Part shown: positions 16,191 through 25,880 of the stretch, piece after piece
How positions within the stretch are numbered: position 1 is the stretch's first letter
Layout of the letters: each line of letters opens with the position of its first letter
Origin: Moraxella osloensis
GTDB lineage: Bacteria; Pseudomonadota; Gammaproteobacteria; Pseudomonadales; Moraxellaceae
NCBI RefSeq assembly: GCF_001553955.1
Contig: NZ_CP014234.1
Span: 2,356,001 to 2,420,000 of the forward strand
Reading direction: 5' to 3'
DNA length: 64,000 nucleotides
Position numbers and translations under genes: made by a program
Notes under the pieces: model-generated
Told to the model about the DNA's origin: nothing
The model's database searches: none
The model's input: only the letters and a program-made list of their open reading frames with translations

Positions 16191-17987
16191 TTAGGTGATA
16201 ATAATCTCTTCGCTGGGATAGCGATAGCTTTGATGCCTTGGGCGATTTAATAAGGCAATTAAGATGGTCAATGCCCCAACCCGTCCACAAAACATCAGCC
16301 CAATCAGGACAGATTTGCTAAACGCACTTAAATGCGGGGTGATGCCTAAGCTTAGACCTGTGGTAGTGTAAGCAGAAACACTTTCAAATAACACTTCTGT
16401 CATACTCATGTTGGGCTCTGCCCAGCGTATTAACGTACAACCAAACGCAATGATAATCACTGACAAACAGATAATCGCAAATGCCCGCTTCACTGAGATA
16501 TCCGCAATTTCACGACGGAATACTTCGATACGAGAATAGCCGCGTGCCAGTGACACAATATTGAGCACAGCGACTGCAAAAGTCGTGGTTTTGATACCAC
16601 CGCCTGTAGAGTTTGGGGCTGCCCCGACCCACATCAGTGCAATGGTAAGCATCACGGTCGGTGGCGCTAGCTGTGCCATGTCTACCACGTTGATTCCTGA
16701 TGAGCGCGGTGCAGCTGCCACAAAAAACCCTGTCACAAGTTTGCCTATGACACTGGTATGCTCAGATAAAGTGCCTTGCCACTCAAAGGCAAGCACACTG
16801 ACAAAGGCAAGCACTAGCAAGGACACGGTTGTCACTAGATTAATGCGGCTATTGATACTCAGTAGCCACGGCTTGGCACCATATCGTGAGCGGTTAGGAA
16901 ACAACAGGCGCATCACCTGATGGCGCAAATATTCCACGACATTGGCAACTATCGTAAATCCCAACCCCCCAAATAAAAATGTCACCGCCACAACGATTTG
17001 TAACGGATAATTAAAGCGCACTTGTAACTCATATAAGCTATTACTCATCGTTGAAAAACCTGCATTACAAAATGCAGAGATGGCATGAAACACCGAAAAA
17101 AAGATGCGGCGATGGGTGCTCATAGGGACATCAAGCATACTGATATAAATCGCTATGGCTGCCACGGACTCCACCGCAAAGGTGACCGCAAAAATTACTT
17201 TGAGCGTCTTTAGCACATCACTCATACGATTGGCTGAGGTCACATGCCCAAGCTGTAGCTGTGTCTGATAACTGATGCGTCCTCGAAAAAAATAGCTAAA
17301 ATAGGTAGCAAAAGTCAAAATCCCTAAGCCGCCCAATTGAAACAAACACATGATAATGATTTGACCCAATGGGGTAAAAAAAGCGCCGGTATCTTTTACC
17401 GCCAGACCCGTAATACACACCGCACTCGTGGCAGTAAATAACGCATCGACAAATGCAATATGACCATAGGTGGCATTTGGCATCATTAGCAAAAACGTGC
17501 CGAGCAAAATAAGCAATAAAAAACTTAAAATAAACAACTGGGCAGGATGCGCAACAACTATCTTAAAGCTGAACTCCATCACCAATAACTGACGAATAAA
17601 AGAAACCAACAACGCAATTTTTATCAATGATTTTTCAAACAAGAATTTGTATAAAAAAGAGCTGTTATCGGCAAAAAAATGTGTCACCAATAATGCAATA
17701 ACTAATAAAGCAATGGACAAATCAAACGTGAGCACAAGCTTTGAGCGTATACCTTTTTGCACATATTGATTCAGTAATTCAATAAAATTGAGCCCAAGCA
17801 CGATTAAATAAAACGTCGAAGCCACGCCATGCAACCAAACTTTAAAATCAAACCCTGTCTCAATAATCGCAAGCAATACAGCGAATAAACTGCTATAAAA
17901 TACCAGTTTATGAAACACACCAGATGGACTATCCTGCATTGACTCCAGCGCATTTTTTTTATTTTTTTTCAATATAAAATCAAACAT
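16191..17987 (-). CDS. ktrB: TrkH/KtrB-type potassium uptake membrane subunit
   Basis: A K+ transporter subunit of the SKT superfamily, about 598 residues. The four pore loops are visible, each with the conserved filter Gly: SAVCITGL, SAFCNAGFS, NSTGGGIKT and AYTTTGLS. The N-terminal 170 residues add about four hydrophobic helices not found in the shortest KtrB proteins, as in TrkH/TrkG-like members. I chose the ATG at 17987; an in-frame start at 18041 is possible. It partners with the RCK protein downstream. Expected role: Na+- or H+-linked K+ uptake. Confidence 0.88.
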   Translation of the reverse strand: MFDFILKKNKKNALESMQDSPSGVFHKLVFYSSLFAVLLAIIETGFDFKVWLHGVASTFYLIVLGLNFIELLNQYVQKGIRSKLVLTFDLSIALLVIALLVTHFFADNSSFLYKFLFEKSLIKIALLVSFIRQLLVMEFSFKIVVAHPAQLFILSFLLLILLGTFLLMMPNATYGHIAFVDALFTATSAVCITGLAVKDTGAFFTPLGQIIIMCLFQLGGLGILTFATYFSYFFRGRISYQTQLQLGHVTSANRMSDVLKTLKVIFAVTFAVESVAAIAIYISMLDVPMSTHRRIFFSVFHAISAFCNAGFSTMSNSLYELQVRFNYPLQIVVAVTFLFGGLGFTIVANVVEYLRHQVMRLLFPNRSRYGAKPWLLSINSRINLVTTVSLLVLAFVSVLAFEWQGTLSEHTSVIGKLVTGFFVAAAPRSSGINVVDMAQLAPPTVMLTIALMWVGAAPNSTGGGIKTTTFAVAVLNIVSLARGYSRIEVFRREIADISVKRAFAIICLSVIIIAFGCTLIRWAEPNMSMTEVLFESVSAYTTTGLSLGITPHLSAFSKSVLIGLMFCGRVGALTILIALLNRPRHQSYRYPSEEIIIT

Positions 17988-18125
17988 CGTAAAGTTGACT
18001 TCCGTTTTACCCAAGCATAGTTGTTGTACTTTATACCGCAATTATACGTTTGAGAAAACTAGATTGAACAATGATTTAAAAAAAGTAGCGATGATTTGAC
18101 AAAAGTACGTTGTTTTTGAGGCAGG

Positions 18126-19973
18126 CTAAAACACCAAGGTTACCGTTAAGCCTTGGGTGGTGGCAGTGGTTTGGGGGTTGTTGTCAACCAGTTGCGTAGG
18201 ACTGAGATAAATATCAATATTGGCTTGTTGGCAGATTTGATAAACAATCGATAAACCTAAGCCTGTACCGCCAATTACCGTGAAACCTGAATGGGTACTT
18301 GTGTCTTTGGAGGAAAAAGATTTTTTGGCAGTATCACTATGGGTTTGTGTACTGCTTGTTTGTCCTTGTGCTAGTGATGCGCTCGACGCATTTTGATTGA
18401 CGCGGTAAAAAGGTTGAAAGACGTCTTGATAATGGGCTGCATCAATGCCAATGCCGGTATCGGCAACTTGGACGATGAGTCGTTTTGCGCGGTGATTGGG
18501 TGTGTTGCTAGCGTTGTTCACCAACACAGGGGTCGGGGTCAATGCGTTGGCGAAGTTGGTATGGGTGGCATGGGTCGAATCGCTGCTGCTTGACGTCTGT
18601 GTTAAATCTTCGATAGTCATGTGGTCAATGACAACAGCGATATTGCCTGTGGTTGGGGTATATAAAATGGCATTTTGCAGTAAATTTTTGAGGAGGATAA
18701 ACAAGGCGGTTTCATCTACACTGACCTGCGTCGCTGACGTACCCAGCGCGGCGAGATGGTTGTCAACTGACAGGGTTTGGTCTTTGCTATCGGCAATCGG
18801 AAATAGCAGTTTGATGGCTTCTCGTAGCACTGCGATTAAATCGGTGGGCGTGTTGGTGCGCTCGGTCAGCTGTGATTGCTGGGCTTCCATACGGGCAAGG
18901 GTGAGTAGCTGTTCCACCAAATGTTGATTGTGTTCTACTCTGACAGCGAGTTTATGAATGTTTTGTTTGAATTTGGCTTGCCTTGCATGGTCGCTATACA
19001 TCGCCGCGTCTTGACTGTATTTTTGCAGTTGTTGCACTTGCAGCGAGATGGCGGTCAATGGCGAGCGTAGCTCATGCGCGGCATCCGCGATGAAGCGATT
19101 TTGGTTTTGGATATGCGCGTCAACCCTTTGTAACAAGGCATTGATTTCAATGACCAAGGGCATGAGCTCGCTGGGCAGAATCGAGCGATGTTGGCTGTCA
19201 GTGGGTAGCTCGATCAAGCTGAGATCTTGACCATGACGTTTTGCCATTTGCTTAGCTAATATCTGAATCGGACGCAATACGCGCTTTAATACCCAAGGCA
19301 ATAGGGCAAGCAGCAATAGGGTCGTTAGTAAAATTGGAATAATAGATTGCCAAGCCGATTTTAACGCAATTTTTTTCTGCCATTCGACAGGTTGACGCAC
19401 AAAAATCACCCGCCTTGGGGTGTCTTTACGAAAGACTTTCCAGATTTCACCATCGAGGGTTAATTCACTAAAACCAATAGGGGTGTTAATCAATTGCGGG
19501 TGAGCCATTGGCTCAATAAAATTGGTGTCAATTTTGCCAAAACGGGCCGGGAAGATATCAACTTGCACACCGTCTTTAACGCCTTGATACTGTAGTACGT
19601 TGCTTTCATCATTGGATGAGAAAACCGTGGTCGGCGTGCTACTGCTAGGGGCAGAAGCTATCTTAGCTGGTAGAGGTGGTCTAGGCGGTGGTAAGTCATG
19701 CGGTGCAAAATCGTTATCTGGGTTTGATAGACGCCTATTAGGCTTCAGGTTACGGGGAGGGGGTCGCAGGGCCGCGCGCGAGCTAACCAGCTCAGCAAGA
19801 TAGCTAAGATTGGTTTCTTGTGAGGTGTTAAACTCTTGATAGGTATAGCAAAATACCGCAATCTGTACCAAAATGCCAATCGATAGTAACGTGCCAAGGA
19901 TCCAGACCAGCAACTGTTTTTGCAGTGATTTTTGCAACGGCAGGGCGGTTTTTGTAGGAGTAGTCATGGTCAT
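18126..19973 (-). CDS. Sensor histidine kinase (QseC/PmrB-like) with insertions in the ATPase domain
   Basis: An inner-membrane sensor kinase of 615 residues. TM1 is at about 20–42, a Pro-rich periplasmic domain follows, TM2 is at about 210–230, then HAMP and an H-box AAHELRSPLTAI with phospho-acceptor His300. The ATPase boxes are intact: N box LLQNAILYTP, DTGIGID, and GGTGLGLSIV. Two Ser/Thr/His/Asn-rich insertions are unusual: about residues 455–495 between the N and G1 boxes and about 530–565 between F and G2. It follows its response regulator by 64 bp on the same strand. The stimulus is unknown; QseC/PmrB-like systems sense cations or cationic peptides. Confidence 0.88.
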   Translation of the reverse strand: MTMTTPTKTALPLQKSLQKQLLVWILGTLLSIGILVQIAVFCYTYQEFNTSQETNLSYLAELVSSRAALRPPPRNLKPNRRLSNPDNDFAPHDLPPPRPPLPAKIASAPSSSTPTTVFSSNDESNVLQYQGVKDGVQVDIFPARFGKIDTNFIEPMAHPQLINTPIGFSELTLDGEIWKVFRKDTPRRVIFVRQPVEWQKKIALKSAWQSIIPILLTTLLLLALLPWVLKRVLRPIQILAKQMAKRHGQDLSLIELPTDSQHRSILPSELMPLVIEINALLQRVDAHIQNQNRFIADAAHELRSPLTAISLQVQQLQKYSQDAAMYSDHARQAKFKQNIHKLAVRVEHNQHLVEQLLTLARMEAQQSQLTERTNTPTDLIAVLREAIKLLFPIADSKDQTLSVDNHLAALGTSATQVSVDETALFILLKNLLQNAILYTPTTGNIAVVIDHMTIEDLTQTSSSSDSTHATHTNFANALTPTPVLVNNASNTPNHRAKRLIVQVADTGIGIDAAHYQDVFQPFYRVNQNASSASLAQGQTSSTQTHSDTAKKSFSSKDTSTHSGFTVIGGTGLGLSIVYQICQQANIDIYLSPTQLVDNNPQTTATTQGLTVTLVF

Positions 19974-20037
19974 TTTCGCCGCTATTTGGCGGTCATTGTC
20001 TGGATGTTTTTTTGAGGCCTTTTTTTATCACTTTTTG

Positions 20038-20706
20038 TTAGTCTTGGGCTTCGGCGCTGATATACCAGCCTAAACCACGGATGTTTTTAATCCGTTTTTG
20101 ACCAATTTTTTTGCGCAGTCCATAGATTAAAAATTCAATGGCATTGCTCTCTATCCCAGCTTCCCAATTGTAGATAGAATTTTCCAATTCACTTTTAGAA
20201 AACACTTTATCGGGCGCGGTCATAAAAGTGGTGAGCAGCATGTATTCTTTGGCGGTAATATCGATTTCTATGCCGTCACGTTTGAGGCGTTTGGCATTGA
20301 TATCGAGGGTTAAGTCGCCGACTTGTAGGGTGTTTTGGCTATTGCCTTGTGAGCGGCGCACCAACACACGCATACGAGCAAGCAATTCACTCATCGCAAA
20401 TGGCTTAGTCATATAGTCATCTGCCCCAGCATCCAGCCCTTTCACGCGGTCTTTGATTTGGTCTCGGGCGGTCAGCACCAGTACAGGCGTATCGATTTTG
20501 GCACTGCGAAGCGTCTCTAACACGCTCATGCCGTCAATTTCTGGTAAGCCCAAATCCAGCAAAATCACGTCATACGATTCGACTTTGAGGGTCAAAATCG
20601 CTTCTCGCCCATCTTTTGCCCAGTCTACCGCATACGCTTCTTCTTCTAGACTATCAATCAGACTGTCGGCAATGAATACGTCATCTTCGACGAGTAATAC
20701 TCTCAT
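20038..20706 (-). CDS. OmpR-family response regulator (QseB/PmrA-like)
   Basis: A 222-residue DNA-binding response regulator. The receiver domain has the acidic pair Glu7/Asp8–Asp9, phospho-acceptor Asp51 in LLDLGLPEIDG and the conserved Lys in DDYMTKPF. The C-terminal winged helix shows ITAKEYMLLTTF and SNAIEFLIYGLRKKIG. The start is set at the ATG at 20706 because AAGG lies seven bases upstream; an upstream in-frame start at 20724 is less likely. It forms a pair with the downstream kinase. A PepSY protein gene lies upstream, separated by a terminator-like hairpin. Confidence 0.92.
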   Translation of the reverse strand: MRVLLVEDDVFIADSLIDSLEEEAYAVDWAKDGREAILTLKVESYDVILLDLGLPEIDGMSVLETLRSAKIDTPVLVLTARDQIKDRVKGLDAGADDYMTKPFAMSELLARMRVLVRRSQGNSQNTLQVGDLTLDINAKRLKRDGIEIDITAKEYMLLTTFMTAPDKVFSKSELENSIYNWEAGIESNAIEFLIYGLRKKIGQKRIKNIRGLGWYISAEAQD

Positions 20707-20753
20707 TGGGTTACCTTTATACACGAATACTGTTCAATAAATAAACTATAACA

Positions 20754-20782
20754 CAAAAAACCGCCATTCTAAGAATGACGGT
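20754..20782 (-). terminator. Terminator/attenuator between the PepSY gene and the response regulator
   Basis: On the minus strand CCGTCATTCT pairs with AGAATGGCGG around a short loop, then TTTTTT. It would end the PepSY transcript, or attenuate read-through into the two-component genes. Confidence 0.8.
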
Positions 20783-20817
20783 GTTGCTCATAGGCAAAGT
20801 TGCCATTTGGCACTCAA

Positions 20818-21687
20818 TTATGGCTGAGTAGGCGCACGACGGTTGAGGTCGTTAAGTGATTTGACATCGCTCACGGCACCTGTTTGGGCATCAACTTTGA
20901 CATGATAGACTTCTTTACCTTTTACCACTTCAATCTGATAGCTTGGGGTTCTTGGTGATTGATTCTGGGCAGGGTTTGGTGCAGGCGGCATGCCTGTATG
21001 GCCCATTTGTGGGTCTCTGTTAGGGCGGCGTTGACCGTCACGAGGACCATGACCCATTTTGCCCCCTTTATCCCCACCCAAATGGGCGCCAATGGCTTCA
21101 CCACCCACTTGGCTTGCTGCCAATTGCATGGCGCGCTCTAGGCTGACATTGGTGGCAGGCGGCGCAGGTGGTTGATTGTTGTTGGGGGTATTAGACGTAT
21201 TAGGTTGTGGCGGACGCGCTGGGCGTGATGGCCGTGATGGCATAGTTGCTTGGGTCACTTGACCATTAGAGGCATTGACGATATACAGTTGTGGTTGACC
21301 ATTCGCACTAAGGGTCATGACACGGTAGCCGACGATGTTGTTATTGGCGTTTTTGGCGATACGGGCAGGGTTTGGGTTGGGTCGGTTGCTATTGTCATGA
21401 TATTTTACGCCAACAATGCGTGTGTTCGCGGTTTGTTTTTGTACCAAGGCGACCGCTTGAGAGGCACTGATGCTGGCATTGGCGGCTGCTTGGGCGTTGG
21501 CCTGCATGGCTTGTAAGCGTTGCTCAAAGTTCTTGGCATTGGCGGGATGGCGTTTTTGCATGTTTTGCGCTTGTGGTGCCGCTGAGGTGCTCGCACAGGC
21601 GGTGACTGTCGCACCTGTAACAACACTAAGCAAGGCTATACTAAGCCCAGTGGCTAAAAATGAGGGGTTAAATTTTGCTAAGTTCAT
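20818..21687 (-). CDS. PepSY-domain lipoprotein linked to a two-component system
   Basis: A 289-residue exported protein. The N-terminus is a signal sequence ending in the lipobox-like VTAC (Cys31), so a lipoprotein is likely. Two PepSY-like regions are seen, about residues 50–130 (ISASQAVALVQKQ...YIVNASNGQV) and about 165–285 (VSLERAMQLAAS...YHVKVDAQTGAV), separated by Pro/Arg/Asn-rich and Gly/His-rich linkers. PepSY proteins next to QseBC/PmrAB-like systems are common and are thought to modulate the sensor. The start is fixed at 21687 by CAGGAAAA upstream. Confidence 0.82.
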   Translation of the reverse strand: MNLAKFNPSFLATGLSIALLSVVTGATVTACASTSAAPQAQNMQKRHPANAKNFEQRLQAMQANAQAAANASISASQAVALVQKQTANTRIVGVKYHDNSNRPNPNPARIAKNANNNIVGYRVMTLSANGQPQLYIVNASNGQVTQATMPSRPSRPARPPQPNTSNTPNNNQPPAPPATNVSLERAMQLAASQVGGEAIGAHLGGDKGGKMGHGPRDGQRRPNRDPQMGHTGMPPAPNPAQNQSPRTPSYQIEVVKGKEVYHVKVDAQTGAVSDVKSLNDLNRRAPTQP

Positions 21688-21910
21688 AGGTTTTCCTGCG
21701 ATTGTTAATATAGTTGTTGATAACCCTTGATTGGATAGTACTATCATACAAAAATTAAGACAGCAGAAACTTAGCGATAACGCAGAATCAGGCTAGGTAG
21801 GTTATAGCAATCGGATTAAAAAAATTTGCTTTGCATAAACGCCGGCAACAATGTTCAAAAATGTTTTTATCAATTTTTTTGCCTGTCAAATCAATTTTTC
21901 CCCAGACAGG

Positions 21911-23722
21911 TTAAATTAAAATATCAGGCTCAGGTAATTGCACGATATTAATTGGATGGTCAGTTTGCCAAAGATGGTGGGTGACAATGATTAAAATGCC
22001 TTGCTGCTGATGCTGTACCAGCATTTGCCACAGTGCTTCACGGCTTTTTTTATCAAGTCCCGCAAACGGCTCATCTAGCAGCAAGATTTTTTTTGGGCTA
22101 AGTAATAGCCGTGCCAAGGCAATGCGTCTGGCTTGTCCACCGGAAATAGCTTGCCCGTATTCCCCTAGCGGGGTCTGTAATTGTAGCGGCTGACTGCGCG
22201 CCCAGTCTTTGAGTCCAACCTTACCCAGCACTTGCCAAAGCTGTTCATCACTGGCATCGGCGTTGCCCAATCTTAAATTGGTCGCCAAGGTCTGGTCAAA
22301 AATATCAATCTGTTGCCCCAAATAACCTGTGAGCGCGGGCGTATCGTGTAACGCTAGCCAATCCCTACCATTGAGCTCTATGCTGCCTTGTTGCGGTGCT
22401 AGTTCACGAGCCAGCACTTGTAACAGTGTTGATTTGCCCGCGCCCGAGCGCCCAGTAATCAATACAGGGATGCCTTGGGTGGCAGTCAAGCTGATAGCTT
22501 TGAAACCGACAATCGCCTGCGGCATTTTGGCAGCTAGCTGATGGATGGTGAGTGTGAGTGGTGCACTTAGGCGCGCAACATCGATGGGTAAAGGGGCTAA
22601 ATCATGGTTTAAGTGATTGGTTAAATCAGGCGTTAAATGATGGCTAGGTTGTAGCGAAGGATTGAGTAATTCATTGAGTTGGTGTTTTGCTGCCAAACTA
22701 TTGCCAAGGGCTAGCGAATGGGTGACTAACGGTGTTAGCAAGTCAGTCATGCCCATGATACCGAGGGATAGCGCAAGCAACATCGGCACACTGATGACAA
22801 GGGGCGTGTGATAAAAACCCACTAACAAGCCGACCAAAACCGCTGCAATCAGCCACTGCATGATTAGCATGACCAATGATTGGGCGCGCTGGATGCGCTT
22901 TTGCTGATGCGTATGTTGAGTGTCGACGCTGTTAAAAGCAGTCAATTCGGATTGCCAGCGCTGCCAAATCAATAAATGGGTAAGCGCCGATAGCGGATTG
23001 AGCAAACTGACACGCCTAGACTCTGCCAATGCCTGATGAGCGCGGGCGTGCTTGATACTGCGCCATGTCAGCATGGTAGGCAACATCAAACCGGCGATTA
23101 AAAATATGGCAATCAAGACGGGGCTAACCTCATACTGATAAAGTAAGGTGGCTACTAGCAAGCTCGCGGTTGTCGCGACTAGCCAAGGCGATACCACGCG
23201 CAGTGGCAACTCATTGAGCACATCAATATCATGGGTTAAACGGTGCATGGCATGGGTAGATTGTAAGGTAATTGATAAATTTGCCAGTGGCAGGCGTGAA
23301 AACTGGTTAAAAAAACGCACTCGCAGCCGCTGCAACAAACCAAACACCGCATGGTGGGACACCATCATTTCACCATAGCGTCCTGCGGTACGTACCATCG
23401 CCATCACACGGATAATCGCTGCCGGTACCAGATAATTAAAACTGTGTGAGCCCAGCGCCACCATCCCTGTCATTGCTGCCGCAGAAATAAACCACCCTGA
23501 CGTCATCAATAGGCCAATCACGGATAACGCAGTCATCATGGCTAAACAGGCAGCAATGAGCCATTTATCTAGCTGCGTGCTAAACAGCTGGGTTAAACGA
23601 AAGGTTTGATGACTGTTTGATTTTTTTTGCCGGTGAGTGTTGACACGGCTATTTTGATTAATAAGCCTATTTTCACTAGCAAGTTTATTTTCGCTATTTT
23701 TTTCACTAGTAGAGTCTGTCAT
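21911..23722 (-). CDS. cydC: Heterodimeric thiol-reductant ABC exporter, subunit CydC
   Basis: An ABC exporter half-transporter of about 603 residues. A hydrophilic Asn/Ser-rich N-terminal extension of about 40 residues precedes six TM helices and the nucleotide-binding domain with Walker A GRSGAGKST, signature ISGGQARR and Walker B LLLDEPFAGLD. CydDC exports cysteine/glutathione to the periplasm and is needed for cytochrome bd assembly. The gene starts just behind the cydD stop. I prefer the ATG at 23722 to an upstream start at 23758, which would overlap cydD by 32 bp. It is convergent with nothing nearby; 160 bp of AT-rich DNA separate it from the PepSY gene start. Confidence 0.92.
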   Translation of the reverse strand: MTDSTSEKNSENKLASENRLINQNSRVNTHRQKKSNSHQTFRLTQLFSTQLDKWLIAACLAMMTALSVIGLLMTSGWFISAAAMTGMVALGSHSFNYLVPAAIIRVMAMVRTAGRYGEMMVSHHAVFGLLQRLRVRFFNQFSRLPLANLSITLQSTHAMHRLTHDIDVLNELPLRVVSPWLVATTASLLVATLLYQYEVSPVLIAIFLIAGLMLPTMLTWRSIKHARAHQALAESRRVSLLNPLSALTHLLIWQRWQSELTAFNSVDTQHTHQQKRIQRAQSLVMLIMQWLIAAVLVGLLVGFYHTPLVISVPMLLALSLGIMGMTDLLTPLVTHSLALGNSLAAKHQLNELLNPSLQPSHHLTPDLTNHLNHDLAPLPIDVARLSAPLTLTIHQLAAKMPQAIVGFKAISLTATQGIPVLITGRSGAGKSTLLQVLARELAPQQGSIELNGRDWLALHDTPALTGYLGQQIDIFDQTLATNLRLGNADASDEQLWQVLGKVGLKDWARSQPLQLQTPLGEYGQAISGGQARRIALARLLLSPKKILLLDEPFAGLDKKSREALWQMLVQHQQQGILIIVTHHLWQTDHPINIVQLPEPDILI

Positions 23723-23726
23723 ACCG

Positions 23727-25424
23727 TTACGCCTTCGCCAAAGTAGATGCAATATCAAGGCTTATTTGCCGATCCAGCCAAGGCAGTTTTGTGGCATCGT
23801 GCGTCACCCATAACACGGTTTTCCCCCTCGTCACTTGTTGTAATAGCGCATTAATCTCGGCTGCGGTGTCACTATCTAAATGCTCAGTGGGTTCATCGAG
23901 TAGCCAAAGCTGTGCGTCTTGCAAGAGTAACTGGGCTATTGCCAATCGTCGCTGCTGTCCACCGGACAAGCCGCTACCACGTTCACCTAACTGAGTATCT
24001 AGCTGATTTGGCAGTGCTTTTATCAAAGGTTTTAACCCCACTTGCGCAAGAATTTGCCATAGTTTGTCATCACTGGCGGTTGGGTTTGGCAGGCGCAAAT
24101 TATCGGCGATACTCATCGGCAGTAGCATGGTTTGCTGTGACAAATAGGCGATTTGGTGGCGAAATTGCGTGGAATTGATGGTGTTAAAATTTTGGTTATT
24201 AATAAAGATATCGCCTTGATAGGCACAAAAACCCAAAAAAATTTGCAATAGGGTGGATTTGCCGCTGCCACTTTGACCGACAATCGCCAACCGTTCCCCT
24301 GCGGCAATAGCAAAACTTAACGGCGCGAGCCGTGTGCGTTGCTGATGATTGACCCAAATATTATCCGCGTCAATGGCAGGGGGCGCAGTTAAGATAGAGG
24401 GGTTAGCTTTTGTGTTTTCCGCTGACTGAAAAGCTAACAAGGGTGATAATTCGGCAATCGCGCCTTCCGCTTGCGCTTTGACATGATAATCCGCGCCCAA
24501 CTGACGTAGCGGGGCATAAAATTCAGGTGCCAACAGCAGTAAAAATAGCGCCGACTGGTAAGGCACAGGCACCGTGTTTTTTTGCCAGGGTAAAATACCG
24601 ATTAAACCAAAACCCAAATACACGGCAAGTAGCGCAATCGACAGCGCGGCTAACAGTTCTAGCGCTGCGGTGTTTAAAAACGCAATTTTGAGTACCGACA
24701 TGGTGCGCATACGGTAGGCTTCGGCTGAGGCGTCGATGTCTTGACTGGCGTGCCCGACAGCATCCAGCCGCTGCAGTGTCGCTGTGCCACGTAACCAATC
24801 CAAAAATCGCCCGCTCAGCTGTGCCATCGCGGCAAATTGTTGCCGACTTTTACGGGCGGTGGCATGACCAATTAATACCATAAATACAGGGACTAGCGGT
24901 GCTGTCAGCAATAAAATCAGCGTCGCTATCCAGCTTTGGGTCGCTGCCGCAACTAATAGCATGATAGGCGTGGTCACCACAATCAGTCGCTGCAGATAAA
25001 AACGGCTGACATAGCCCGTTAAGGCGTCACATTGCTCAATCACCATACTGGCAAGCCCGCCATCACTGCCATACTGGTCCCGCGCTGCACCTACTTGTGC
25101 CAGTTTTTCAACTAGCGTTTTTCGTAGGATGCCGGCTACTTGTAGCCCCGCGTCTAACGCTAGTCGGTCTTTGCAAAAATGCAGTAAAGGACGTAGCAAC
25201 AGACACCCTATGAGCCACGGCAGATAATCAAAAAATACGTCAGTGGCAGGGCGGTGATGGGCGATTTGCGTTAACCAATCTGCAAAGATGACCGCAATCA
25301 GCCAAGACTGCACGATCAATACTAGCGTGGACACAACTGACAGTCCCCATGCCATATAAATCGGTCGTTTTGCCATAGCGGCATAGTGACGAAGGGTTTG
25401 GTTGACAGCAGAAGTTTCAGACAT
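23727..25424 (-). CDS. cydD: Heterodimeric thiol-reductant ABC exporter, subunit CydD
   Basis: Partner half-transporter of 565 residues with six TM helices in the first 300 residues. The nucleotide-binding domain shows GQSGSGKST, LSGGQQRR and LWLLDEPTEHLD. Usual CydD length is about 580. It lies divergent from cydABX across 456 bp and in tandem with cydC (4-bp gap), so both halves of the exporter are made together, next to the oxidase they help mature. Confidence 0.93.
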   Translation of the reverse strand: MSETSAVNQTLRHYAAMAKRPIYMAWGLSVVSTLVLIVQSWLIAVIFADWLTQIAHHRPATDVFFDYLPWLIGCLLLRPLLHFCKDRLALDAGLQVAGILRKTLVEKLAQVGAARDQYGSDGGLASMVIEQCDALTGYVSRFYLQRLIVVTTPIMLLVAAATQSWIATLILLLTAPLVPVFMVLIGHATARKSRQQFAAMAQLSGRFLDWLRGTATLQRLDAVGHASQDIDASAEAYRMRTMSVLKIAFLNTAALELLAALSIALLAVYLGFGLIGILPWQKNTVPVPYQSALFLLLLAPEFYAPLRQLGADYHVKAQAEGAIAELSPLLAFQSAENTKANPSILTAPPAIDADNIWVNHQQRTRLAPLSFAIAAGERLAIVGQSGSGKSTLLQIFLGFCAYQGDIFINNQNFNTINSTQFRHQIAYLSQQTMLLPMSIADNLRLPNPTASDDKLWQILAQVGLKPLIKALPNQLDTQLGERGSGLSGGQQRRLAIAQLLLQDAQLWLLDEPTEHLDSDTAAEINALLQQVTRGKTVLWVTHDATKLPWLDRQISLDIASTLAKA

Positions 25425-25880
25425 GGTTGGTTAACAGTAACGATAAAATCAATGGACATATCATAGCGTATCAAGCGCAGGTTAGGTATGACAAATCATG
25501 CTCATCAAGGCAATGAGATAAAAAAGTGTAAACACACTGCCTACCAATGAGGGTTGATAAAACCTTGATAAAGGCATATAAAAAGCCATATAAAAGGCAA
25601 TTAAATAAGTAAAGCGATGAACGACCCCACTTTAAAATATTACCCTCAACAGACCCATAAACTATCGCTCATTCAGCTATCACCATCTTTGACAGGGTAT
25701 GAAAAGATGGTAGCAGCAACGCAATACTCATCATAATATTTTGTAGTCAGGTGCGACATTATGCCGCATGACAAATAATTTATAGATTTATATAATGTTT
25801 GTAAATAAAAACATTACCCTTTGTTAACCACGCATGAGGGTAATTGACATCTGAATTGGTTGTCAAACCAAGGAGTCAAC
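25425..25880. promoter_or_regulatory. Divergent cydDC / cydABX control region
   Basis: A 456-bp gap between divergent operons that must hold promoters for both. Two inverted repeats lie upstream of cydA: TAATGTTT/AAACATTA with an 8-bp spacer (25793–25816), and TACCCT/AGGGTA with a 16-bp spacer (25815–25842). TTGAC/GTCAA arms (about 25844–25866) also face each other just before the ribosome-binding site. None is a clear FNR box (TTGAT-N4-ATCAA). They are operator candidates for an oxygen- or redox-responsive regulator. Confidence 0.5.
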
